Assembly: GCA_026014615.1 (NCBI GenBank)
Contig: JAOZHZ010000020.1
Location: 124,001-188,000, forward strand
Reading direction: 5' to 3'
Length of the DNA stretch: 64,000 nucleotides
Origin: Candidatus Bathyarchaeota archaeon
GTDB taxonomy: Archaea; Thermoproteota; Bathyarchaeia; Bathyarchaeales; Bathycorpusculaceae
Of the stretch, positions 53,068-60,850 are shown piece after piece; position 1 is the first letter of the stretch; each line of letters opens with the position of its first letter. A program made the translations under genes and the position numbers. The notes beneath the pieces were generated by a model. It saw only the letters and a list, made by a program, of their open reading frames with translations. It searched no databases and was not told the origin of the DNA.

Positions 53068-53610
53068 ATGGTCCTCAAAGAAGTAGAACGGAAGATGCTT
53101 TCCGAACTGATTAAGAATTCCAGACGAAGCGACAGAGAGTTAGCTAAGGCAATAGGTATTTCACAGCCTACAGCAACACGCATAAGAACTAAGCTGGAAA
53201 AAGAGGGGTACGTTAAAGAGTACACAACAATTCCTAACCTAAGCAAAATCGGCTACGCAATACTGGCTTTAACTTTCCTAAAAATAGATGTGAAGCATTC
53301 TTTAGACGCCAAAGAAGTTATTGACTTCAAGAAAATACATTACACTGCATTAGCCAAGAATCCAAGTGCCCTGATGCTTGTTAAAAGGGGTATGGGTTTA
53401 GGGTACGACGCTGTGGTTATGTCTCTTCATGAAGATTACTCTTCATGTGACAAGTTCCGCACTTTCATCAGGCAAAGCATGACGGAAAGAATCGCCAGCA
53501 TGGACACTTTCCTAGTAAACCTCGAAGAAGAATACAACAGTTTGCCCTTCAGCTTCAGCTTGTTAGCCAGTCAAATGTTAGAATTCCGCGAGAAAGAAAA
53601 AACTGAATAA
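53068..53610 (+). CDS. Lrp/AsnC-family transcriptional regulator
   Basis: 180 residues. The N-terminal helix-turn-helix is KEVERKMLSELIKNSRRSDR, ELAKAIGISQPTATRIRTKL, EKEGYVKEYT. The C-terminal half (IGYAILALTFLKIDV, LMLVKRGMGLGYDAVVMSLH) is a divergent ligand-binding RAM-like domain. It probably responds to an amino acid. It is convergent with the SCP2 gene across a T-rich spacer. Confidence 0.85.
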   Translation: MVLKEVERKMLSELIKNSRRSDRELAKAIGISQPTATRIRTKLEKEGYVKEYTTIPNLSKIGYAILALTFLKIDVKHSLDAKEVIDFKKIHYTALAKNPSALMLVKRGMGLGYDAVVMSLHEDYSSCDKFRTFIRQSMTERIASMDTFLVNLEEEYNSLPFSFSLLASQMLEFREKEKTE

Positions 53611-53639
53611 ACACGTTTTTTACGCTTTTTTCTTGTCTT

Positions 53640-53969
53640 TCAGAGAAACCCTGCTTCTTTAAGCTTTAACGCCAACGCGATGTTGCCCTTGAACTGAACT
53701 TTTCCTGTGAAGAAGGCTTTCTCTGCGCTTATCTTTTTGTTAATCAAATCCAGATAGTCCTTTTCAGCCATCTTCAGCGACAAATTAGGCGACTCGTGGA
53801 CGCCTTCTTTTACGTCCAAGTTTTGGTTTTTTATGGTGACAATCCAGTCGCCGCCGTTTTCACCTGTTATTGTAATCTGAACGGTGACGTCGACACCTTC
53901 CGCTTCATCGGGGTTGAATCGTTCGGGAAGAGCTTTTTCAAAAAAATCCTTTGGTGATGTTACTTCCAC
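53640..53969 (-). CDS. SCP2 sterol-carrier-like domain protein
   Basis: 109 residues, the size of a lone SCP2 domain: VTVQITITGENGGDWIVTIK, SLKMAEKDYLDLINKKISAE, KAFFTGKVQFKGNIALALKL. The fold makes a hydrophobic tunnel that binds lipids or acyl groups. In archaea the ligand is unknown. It lies 22 bases downstream of cofE on the same strand. Confidence 0.85.
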   Translation of the reverse strand: MEVTSPKDFFEKALPERFNPDEAEGVDVTVQITITGENGGDWIVTIKNQNLDVKEGVHESPNLSLKMAEKDYLDLINKKISAEKAFFTGKVQFKGNIALALKLKEAGFL

Positions 53970-53991
53970 TCTTTTTGCATCTCCACAATTT

Positions 53992-54750
53992 TTATCTGAA
54001 CATGTCTTTTTCTTTAGGTCTGGTTAGGTCTTTAGCAGAAACGTTCTCGGAAGCTATATACTTATACCCCCTAATAATGGCAGCGGGGATGCCTTCGTTT
54101 GCCTGCCCCATTACCAGTTCTGCTGCTGAAGCCAATTCATCCGCAACGCACGTTTGCTTCATGTGCAGGACATAGCCGTAAAGGTCTTTTTCGCCTCTGC
54201 GGTCTCTTATCGGCTTCATTCCCGCCACGCCTATAGCTATGTTTATTTCGCCCATACGCAGCGGTCGTCCATGAGTATCTGAAACAATCACCGCCACGTT
54301 ACATCCCGTACGGTCAATTATCTCCTGCCTAATATTCCGAGCGGAAGCATCAGGATCAACTGGCAGCAAAGCCACGTTTCGGTTGCCTTCAACGTTTGAC
54401 CTGTCTACTCCCGCGTTCGCAGAGACCGTGCCGCTTTTAGTTTCTGTTATCAGACTGTTAGGACCTAACCGTACAATCTCTTTGGTTTCTCTCAAAATAA
54501 CTTCTAACAAGGCGGGATCTTTGCCGACTTTAGCTGCCACTTCCCGTGCACGCTCTGAAGGTGTCACTTCGTTGAGGTTAACCACGTTTCCCTCCGCCTT
54601 GGAGACAGCGACGTGAGTAACCACTAACACGTCGTTTTCCAAAATAGATGTGCCTTGGTTCTGGGTGGCTTCGCATATGAGTTGTCCTATGTTGTTGCCT
54701 TTCCTTAGCAACGGCAAGTTTTCAATTGCAATTACTTTGACGGCTTCCAC
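53992..54750 (-). CDS. cofE: Coenzyme F420-0:L-glutamate ligase
   Basis: Adds glutamates to F420-0 using GTP. 252 residues with VTHVAVSKAEGNVVNLNEV, ILRETKEIVR, LITETKSGTVSANAGVDRSN, LLPVDPDASARNIRQEI, VIVSDTHGRPLRMGEINIAI, GVAGMKPIRDRRGEKDLYG: the complete CofE/FbiB-N set of GTP and metal motifs. Its presence shows that the organism uses F420, which bears on the FrhB-like protein at the right end of the window. Confidence 0.95.
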   Translation of the reverse strand: MEAVKVIAIENLPLLRKGNNIGQLICEATQNQGTSILENDVLVVTHVAVSKAEGNVVNLNEVTPSERAREVAAKVGKDPALLEVILRETKEIVRLGPNSLITETKSGTVSANAGVDRSNVEGNRNVALLPVDPDASARNIRQEIIDRTGCNVAVIVSDTHGRPLRMGEINIAIGVAGMKPIRDRRGEKDLYGYVLHMKQTCVADELASAAELVMGQANEGIPAAIIRGYKYIASENVSAKDLTRPKEKDMFR

Positions 54751-54941
54751 GGATGATGCCTCGGTTTTGTTGAGGTGCTTTACTACACGGGAGCCCTTTA
54801 AAGCTTATCTGGGCTTTCACCGTGAAAAATGAAAGGCCAGTTTGCAAATTGGAAACTAAATCCTGCTGATAGGCAAGTTTTATAACTGCATAAAACAAAA
54901 GACGAATACGGTCTATTCTGCAACGCAGGTGAACAACAGCT

Positions 54942-57611
54942 TTGAGCATCGAAAACCTCCGCTACATCTTTAACCCTAAACAAGTTGCTGTTATAGGTGC
55001 AAGTGAACGTGAAGTCTCGTTCGGCGCAAGAATTTTACGTAATCTATCGGGTGCTTATGCAGGAACTGTTTTTCCTGTCAACCCTTTTCGCCGAATCGTG
55101 CAGGGCATACCTGCTTATCCGTCCATTGGAAAGGTTCCCGCCAAAATAGACCTAGCCATAGTCGCAACACCTGCCCACACTGTCCCGCAGATTGTGGAAG
55201 AATGTGGCGAAGCACACGTTTTAGGCGTAATAATAACTTCCGCGGGTTTTCGTGAAGCAGGAAAAGAAGGACAAATCCTTGAGCAGCAGCTTCTTGAACA
55301 CCAAAAAACCTATGGGATGCGCATAATTGGACCCAACAGTTACGGTGTAATACGCCCCAGCATAAACCTGTACGCCACCTTTGGTGCTCAACAGGTACCC
55401 AAAGGAAAAATCGCTTTCATCTCCCAAAGTGCCGCGTTGTGTTCTTCAGCTTTGGATTGGGCTGCGGAAACTCAAGTCGGCTTAAGTGCAGTGGTTTCGA
55501 CAGGTTCCATGCTGGACGTGGACCTTGGTGATCTGATTGACTTTTTCGGAGCAGACCCCCAAACAAGAAGCATCGTACTTTACGTTGAATCCCTTAAGAA
55601 TCCAAGAAAATTCATGAGTGCAGCGCGAGGTTTCGCACGGACTAAGCCAATAATCGTTGTCAAAGCTGGACGTTTTGGGGAAACTACAGCTCCGATGCTT
55701 TCGCACAGCGGGCGTCTGGGCGGGCAAGACTCGGTCCATGACGCCGCGTTCAGGCGCGTAGGCGTAGTTCGCGTTAGAGCAGTAAATGAGCTTTTCAACG
55801 TTGCCGAAGCCCTAGCTGCCCAACCTAACCCCCTTGGACCAAACCCCGCAATAATCACCAATGCTGGTGGTCCTGGAATAAGGGCGGCTGACCGCCTCAT
55901 AGCTTTGGGCGGAAAACTTTCACAGCTGAGCGCAGAATCCATTAAAGCATTAAAGCAGGCCTTGCCGTTTTACTGTAGCCTTGCGAACCCGCTGGACATT
56001 TTTGAGGACGCCACGCCAGAACGCTTCAGAAGCGCGCTGCAAATTTGTTTATGTGACCTAAACAACAGCGGTGCGGTCGTGATTTTTACTCCTCAAGGCG
56101 CAACCGACGCCGTAGACTTGGCTAAGGTTGTTGTGGCTGTTTCGGGGCAAACCCAAAAGCCTGTTCTTGTGGCTTTAACAGGTGAAAATGACAATTGCCG
56201 CGAAGCTCGTGCCCTTCTCCACAAGAGTGGGGTTCCTGCTTTTCGGACGCCTGAAGAGGCGGTTTCCACTTTCATGTACATGTGGCGTTACACTCAAAAT
56301 CTGGAGCTTCTATACCAGACCCCAAAAGATTACCCCGTGGACTTTTCTGTTCCCGTTTTCCTCAAAGACATCTTACGGCGGGCTTACTGCGAAGGACGCG
56401 AAGTCCTCACTTTACCCGAATCCCTGCAGTTCCTTAAGGCATACAGCATACCTACTTTGGAGACTTTGGTGGCGAAAACCGCTGAGGAAGCCGTGGCTTT
56501 GTCCTCAAAGCTTGGGTTTCCAGTAGTCATGAAAGCTTTGTCTCCGCAGTTCACCCACAAATCAGAAGTCGACGGCGTCATCCTAAACGTCTATTCCCCC
56601 CCACAAGTTCAGGCGTGTTTTGACGAATTAGAGCACAAAATCAGAAACTCCCATGTTGTAGCGGAATTTCAAGGCGTCGCCCTTCAACGTATGGTCCGCA
56701 AGAAAACCTGCGAAATTCTTGTCGGGTCAAAAAGGGAGCCCAACTTTGGCTCGGTGATAGTTTTCGGTGCAGGCGGAACTTCCGCTGAAATGCTTCAAGA
56801 CACAAGCATCGGTTTTCCACCGCTTAACCAAGCACTCGCAAGACGCCTAATGGAGAACACTTCTATCTACAAGCAAATGCAGTCTAGTAAGCACCCGCTG
56901 AATGCTTCGGTTCTGGAGGAGGTTTTGGTTAATTTTTCTCAGTTGGTTATGGATTTTCCTGAAATAGCCGAGATTGACATCAACCCCATTCTGGCAGATG
57001 AAGGCAGTGCGGTTGCAGTTGACGCCCGCATCGTTGTAGACACAAGCAGGTTGATGCGGCAAGGCGCCGACCACCATCAACATATGGTTATCGCTCCTTA
57101 TCCCAAGCAGTATGTTTCCACTCGTGAACTGAAAAACGGCATCCGCGTAACCCTGCGGCCGATAAAACCTGAAGATGAAAACCGATTCAATGAACTCTTC
57201 AAGTCTCTTTCTAAAGAGTCGATGCGGTTCAGGTTCTTCGAACTCATCAAAGAGCTGTCCCATGACACCTTGACAAGGTACTGCAATCTGGATTATGACC
57301 GCGAAATAGCCATAGTCGCCGAGTTGCCGGCGTCTGAAAAGAAAATAATCGGCGTGGTACGCCTGATTCTTGACACCAACGGCGTAAGCGGAGAATTTGC
57401 GATCCTAATCGGCGACGCTTGGCAGGGTCTTGGTCTCGGTTCTAAACTCATGGACTTCCTCATTACCATCGCCAAAGACATGCGGGTGCAAAAAATCTAC
57501 AGCTGCATACTCACTGACAATAAAAAAATGCTGCAGTTATGCCGTAAAAAAGGTTTTAAAATAGAAATATTGGATGAAGAGACGGCAAAAGCGTCCCTCA
57601 TCTTAGGGTGA
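54942..57611 (+). CDS. ADP-forming acyl-CoA synthetase (alpha and beta fused) with C-terminal GNAT domain
   Basis: 889 residues from TTG 54942. Order: CoA-binding Rossmann domain (PKQVAVIGASEREVSFGARI; IIGPNSYGVI), succinyl-CoA ligase-like domain with AFISQSAALCSSALDWAAE and LSHSGRLGGQDSVHDAAFRR, an ATP-grasp domain (SLQFLKAYSIPTLETLVAKT; GFPVVMKALSPQFTHKSEVD; PILADEGSAVAVDARIVVD), and residues about 720-889 a GNAT acetyltransferase (ITLRP-like VTLRPIKPEDENRF; GDAWQGLGLGSKLMDFLI). This is the layout of Pat-type protein lysine acetyltransferases. It may make acetate and ATP from acetyl-CoA, acetylate proteins, or both. Confidence 0.87.
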   Translation: MSIENLRYIFNPKQVAVIGASEREVSFGARILRNLSGAYAGTVFPVNPFRRIVQGIPAYPSIGKVPAKIDLAIVATPAHTVPQIVEECGEAHVLGVIITSAGFREAGKEGQILEQQLLEHQKTYGMRIIGPNSYGVIRPSINLYATFGAQQVPKGKIAFISQSAALCSSALDWAAETQVGLSAVVSTGSMLDVDLGDLIDFFGADPQTRSIVLYVESLKNPRKFMSAARGFARTKPIIVVKAGRFGETTAPMLSHSGRLGGQDSVHDAAFRRVGVVRVRAVNELFNVAEALAAQPNPLGPNPAIITNAGGPGIRAADRLIALGGKLSQLSAESIKALKQALPFYCSLANPLDIFEDATPERFRSALQICLCDLNNSGAVVIFTPQGATDAVDLAKVVVAVSGQTQKPVLVALTGENDNCREARALLHKSGVPAFRTPEEAVSTFMYMWRYTQNLELLYQTPKDYPVDFSVPVFLKDILRRAYCEGREVLTLPESLQFLKAYSIPTLETLVAKTAEEAVALSSKLGFPVVMKALSPQFTHKSEVDGVILNVYSPPQVQACFDELEHKIRNSHVVAEFQGVALQRMVRKKTCEILVGSKREPNFGSVIVFGAGGTSAEMLQDTSIGFPPLNQALARRLMENTSIYKQMQSSKHPLNASVLEEVLVNFSQLVMDFPEIAEIDINPILADEGSAVAVDARIVVDTSRLMRQGADHHQHMVIAPYPKQYVSTRELKNGIRVTLRPIKPEDENRFNELFKSLSKESMRFRFFELIKELSHDTLTRYCNLDYDREIAIVAELPASEKKIIGVVRLILDTNGVSGEFAILIGDAWQGLGLGSKLMDFLITIAKDMRVQKIYSCILTDNKKMLQLCRKKGFKIEILDEETAKASLILG

Positions 57612-58343
57612 GAGTTTATTGTTTCGGAATTTCTGCAGTTTCTGCAGCATTTCTTTGTCGCCTTCGGCGTCGCCTGCGCATGTGGCGATTATGCCGTCGA
57701 CTAAGCCTTCCAGTTGTGCTGCTTTCTCTTCTACTGTTTCCATAGTTGCGGCGACTGGCCAGCCAATCATCTTTACGGTTTCTACGTTTTTAGGTGTGCC
57801 AACAAGGAAGTATGCATAGATGGGTTTGTTTAGGCGTTTGCATTCTTTGGCTACTGCTTCAAGAGTCGCGAAGGATTTGTCTTCTAACCTCATGAAGTAA
57901 ATGAAGTCCCAGTCGCCTCTGACGCGTTCAAGGGTTTCCTCAAGGGAACGGCGTGCAGTTAGTAAGCAGCCGAGTTTTAGGTTCTTCAGTTTGACTTTTG
58001 TGCGTAGGAAGTCTCGGGCTTCTTCGGAGGATGCAAGCATCTTTATTGGTTCCCCATATGCTGGTTTGTCGCCCATGGTGACTGCCAATCCGTCAACGCC
58101 TACGATGTCGGATGCTAACGCCAAACCGCCCACTTCAACTGGTCCTTTATAGTGGAGAATGAATATGGGCACTATTTCTTTGTCAGGATACTTGGATTTC
58201 AGTACGGCGCTAACGACAACGCCGCTGGCTGCAGGGAAACCCGCTGCGCTGTCAGTGACGTTCCATCCGTCAACTAAGTCTTTGATTTCTTCTGCGAGCT
58301 TGAGAAATTTGCGTGTTGGTACAAACTCGTTTAGTATTTTCAT
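57603..58343 (-). CDS. Methylenetetrahydrofolate reductase-like protein
   Basis: 246 residues of a TIM-barrel related to MTHFR (MetF). It has FLKLAEEIKDLVDGWNVTDS, VPIFILHYKGPVEVGGLALA, VDGLAVTMGDKP (compare the LTGD loop of MetF), LKLGCLLTARRSLEETLERV, FIYFMRLEDKS, and PIYAYFLVG with a later GIIATCAGDAEG. It is shorter than bacterial MetF (about 290) and so may be a pterin-specific or partner-dependent variant. Next to the CODH genes it could supply the methyl branch of the Wood-Ljungdahl pathway. It overlaps the end of the acyl-CoA synthetase gene by nine bases, convergently. Confidence 0.72.
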   Translation of the reverse strand: MKILNEFVPTRKFLKLAEEIKDLVDGWNVTDSAAGFPAASGVVVSAVLKSKYPDKEIVPIFILHYKGPVEVGGLALASDIVGVDGLAVTMGDKPAYGEPIKMLASSEEARDFLRTKVKLKNLKLGCLLTARRSLEETLERVRGDWDFIYFMRLEDKSFATLEAVAKECKRLNKPIYAYFLVGTPKNVETVKMIGWPVAATMETVEEKAAQLEGLVDGIIATCAGDAEGDKEMLQKLQKFRNNKLSP

Positions 58344-58485
58344 AGAGGCATCATCTTGGCTAAAGATGGATAGGTTTGACCTAAAAAGCCTTTTGCATAG
58401 GCGTAGTGGGGCTGTTTTTGCTGGCTAACTGTGCGGCTAAGGCTTAAATGGGAACGCAAAGCTTCTATCAGTATTACAGAAGGCA

Positions 58486-58962
58486 GTGATTTCCCTGAAA
58501 AAACTCAGTGTCATGCTTGTTTCTGGCGGTGAAACCCTACTCGACGAAGTCAACGAGCTCTGGCAGAAACTAAACAACATGCTCTTGGGCTGCTCTAAAG
58601 ATTTCAAACAACATTACAGGACATTAACCTTTGAAAAACGTAAACTTGCCCTGCAAAAGAAAGCCGCCAACGGAGAAATCAGAGTTACCCTCGCCGTAAA
58701 CCAGAACGCCAACGAAAAAGCTGGGTACTGCATAAGCATCTTAAACGACGAAAAGGTTGGCGAAGTTGAATCGCTTTTTGTTTCATCCGCTTACAGGGGC
58801 AGAGGAATCGGAGATGCCCTCATGAAGGATGCTTTGGCTTGGATGAACGTGAACGGTGTAGAAAAGAAGTTGGTGGCGTTTTCAGCGGGCAACGAGCAGG
58901 TTTTTGGGTTTTACATGCGATACGGGTTTCGGTTACGAAGAACGGTGCTGGAACAGGTTTAG
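58486..58962 (+). CDS. GNAT family N-acetyltransferase
   Basis: 158 residues from GTG 58486. The core GNAT motif is VGEVESLFVSSAYRGRGIGD then ALMKDALAWM, with the Arg/Gly acetyl-CoA loop, and FSAGNEQVFGFYMRYGFRLR as the last strand pair. The N-terminal helices are typical for substrate binding. The acceptor cannot be named. It precedes copy C of the dispersed element and the CODH genes. Confidence 0.8.
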   Translation: MISLKKLSVMLVSGGETLLDEVNELWQKLNNMLLGCSKDFKQHYRTLTFEKRKLALQKKAANGEIRVTLAVNQNANEKAGYCISILNDEKVGEVESLFVSSAYRGRGIGDALMKDALAWMNVNGVEKKLVAFSAGNEQVFGFYMRYGFRLRRTVLEQV

Positions 58963-58970
58963 CCGCCATC

Positions 58971-59036
58971 CTATTTGGATGCTAATATTGATTCATTGCA
59001 GAAACCTATAGGGGGTAGGTCCCTATTGACAATTTT
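58971..59036 (+). repeat. Dispersed intergenic element, copy C
   Basis: The most diverged copy: CTATTTGGATGCTAAT, a variable centre, then TTGCAGAAACCTATAGGGGG, TAGGTCCCTATTGACAA. The first CTATTTGGCGT unit of copies A and B is missing. CCTAT at the left can pair with ATAGG at the right. It ends 112 bases before the cooC1 start. Confidence 0.7.
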
Positions 59037-59147
59037 TCCAGCCAAAAAAGGTATTCAGCCTTTTTCTGGCACACTTGCATTCTTTATCCTCCTTTTTCAA
59101 GGAAATGTAAATTAACGCTGAATCGAAAATTATTTGGTTGTGGTATT

Positions 59148-59927
59148 ATGAAGGTTGCAGTTTCTGGTAAAGGTGGTGTTGGCAAAACTCTTATCGCAGG
59201 CGGCTTGGCTAGAGGGTTTTTTGAACGCGGCTTCAAATCAATGGCTATTGACGCGGATTCTTCGCCTAACCTTGCTTTGACGTTGGGTTTGACGGCTGAG
59301 GAAGCCCGCAAAATCGTGCCCCTGACCGAGAACAAGGAGCTTGTGGACTCTAAAACAAGCACGGGTTACTCGGGAGTTTACAACCTGAACTTCAAGGTAG
59401 ACGATATTATTCGTGATTACGCCGTGAAAACCCCGCTGGGTGTAGACCTAATTGTTATGGGCACCGTGAAAGCAATGGGTTCAGGTTGCATGTGCGCACC
59501 AAACGCCATAGTGCGTGCATTGCTGAGGCATCTGATGGTGGAACGTAACGAAGCGGTTGTTTTGGATTTGGAGGCAGGTGTGGAGCACATCGGTAGAGGA
59601 ACAGCCCGCGCTGTGGATATTCTGCTTATAATAGCAGACTCTAATTTGAAATCCCTAGAAATCGCCAAACACATTCATGATTTGACCTCTGCATCAGAAA
59701 TGAAGAAAGCTTACCTTGTCGGCAACAGAGTCATGAACCAAACACAGGAAGCTGCAATTAAGAGCTTTGCTGACAAAAACGGGTTAGACCTTCTCACTTT
59801 TGTGCCCTTTGATCAAAAAGTTATCGAAGCCGACATGCTTGGACAAACTCCCTTAATTAATAATGAAATGGCGGCAGTGCAGACCATAGACAATATATGC
59901 GACACACTGCTTAAGGAAGCCAACTGA
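59148..59927 (+). CDS. cooC: CODH nickel-insertion ATPase CooC, paralogue 1
   Basis: 259 residues of the MinD/SIMIBI class. Walker A with signature lysine KVAVSGKGGVGKTLIAGGLA, ADSSPNLALTLGL, and GSGCMCAPNA with the CxC pair that binds nickel or zinc at the dimer interface. VLDLEAGVEHIGRG is the Walker B region. CooC matures the C-cluster of carbon monoxide dehydrogenase. A second paralogue follows 20 bases after its stop. Confidence 0.93.
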   Translation: MKVAVSGKGGVGKTLIAGGLARGFFERGFKSMAIDADSSPNLALTLGLTAEEARKIVPLTENKELVDSKTSTGYSGVYNLNFKVDDIIRDYAVKTPLGVDLIVMGTVKAMGSGCMCAPNAIVRALLRHLMVERNEAVVLDLEAGVEHIGRGTARAVDILLIIADSNLKSLEIAKHIHDLTSASEMKKAYLVGNRVMNQTQEAAIKSFADKNGLDLLTFVPFDQKVIEADMLGQTPLINNEMAAVQTIDNICDTLLKEAN

Positions 59928-59947
59928 CCTTACAGGGTTGACTTATA

Positions 59948-60718
59948 ATGAAAACTCTTGTTACTATAGGACGTGGCGGAACAGGAAAATCCAGTTTCAC
60001 CTCGTTGATTGCAAAAGCTTTCATAGAAGCAGGTGCTTCCCCGTTGCTGCTGGTGGACGCTGACCCCGATCAGAACCTTGCTGAGATGCTCGGTGTAGAC
60101 CTTAACGAGGCAGGCAAAGCTACGTTAGCGGACTTAATTGTTGACACATTCATCCAGAAAGGTGGAACCACAGTGGGAGTTTCGCCTACAGATCGTATGG
60201 AAAGCAGCATCTGGGCTAAAGGGCTCTACGAAGGTGCTGATTTTGACTTTATTTCTGTGGGCACAAAATGGGTGGAAGGCTGCTACTGTATGCCTAACTC
60301 CGCGTTGAAAGCTGCACTGGAACACTTAACAAAAAACTATCAGTACGTAATCATAGACTCCCCCGCGGGGCTGGAACACTTGAACCGACGCATCGCCTCA
60401 AAAGTCAACGACATCTTTGAAATGTTGGATCACTCCAAGAAAAGCATTGACCACGCCAAACGTGCCTACCGCATCGCTAAGGAAGTTGACATGGAGTTCG
60501 ACAACTTTTACCTCGTCGGCGGCTACCGTTTCCCCGATGAATATGCAAGCAAAGCTGAAAAAGAGTTGGACTTTAAGTACGTAGGTAAAATACTTGCCGA
60601 TGAAAAGGTAGATGATTACGTTCTTACTGGAAAGTCGCTTTTGGAGTTACCTTCAGACAATATAGCGTTCACTTCTGTAAAGGCAATCATGAATGCGACT
60701 GGTTACATACAACAATAA
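59948..60718 (+). CDS. cooC: CODH nickel-insertion ATPase CooC, paralogue 2
   Basis: 256 residues. Walker A VTIGRGGTGKSSFTSLIAKA lacks the usual signature lysine of the KGGxGKT form (RGGTGKS instead). DADPDQNLAEML, VEGCYCMPNSAL with the CxC pair, and IIDSPAGLEHLNRRIAS are conserved. The pair of unequal CooC proteins may act together as a heterodimer or serve different metal sites (CODH and ACS). Same operon as paralogue 1. Confidence 0.9.
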   Translation: MKTLVTIGRGGTGKSSFTSLIAKAFIEAGASPLLLVDADPDQNLAEMLGVDLNEAGKATLADLIVDTFIQKGGTTVGVSPTDRMESSIWAKGLYEGADFDFISVGTKWVEGCYCMPNSALKAALEHLTKNYQYVIIDSPAGLEHLNRRIASKVNDIFEMLDHSKKSIDHAKRAYRIAKEVDMEFDNFYLVGGYRFPDEYASKAEKELDFKYVGKILADEKVDDYVLTGKSLLELPSDNIAFTSVKAIMNATGYIQQ

Positions 60719-60804
60719 CCCTTCATATTTTTGTCCAAATTTTGGACATTCGCGCTTACATTATTCGGGTGCAACATGACTTTTCAGTGGGAGCGCTGGA
60801 AAGG

Positions 60805-60811
60805 TTTAAAA
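60805..60811 (+). promoter_or_regulatory. Possible internal TATA box before cdhA
   Basis: GGAAAGGTTTAAAACAG, with TTTAAAA at 60805-60811, lies about 45 bases upstream of the cdhA start in the 132-base gap after cooC2. It suggests that cdhA can be transcribed apart from the cooC genes. Confidence 0.4.
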
Positions 60812-60850
60812 CAGGGCGCCTTAAGGTATAATTAAAACCTTTACTGAGGT

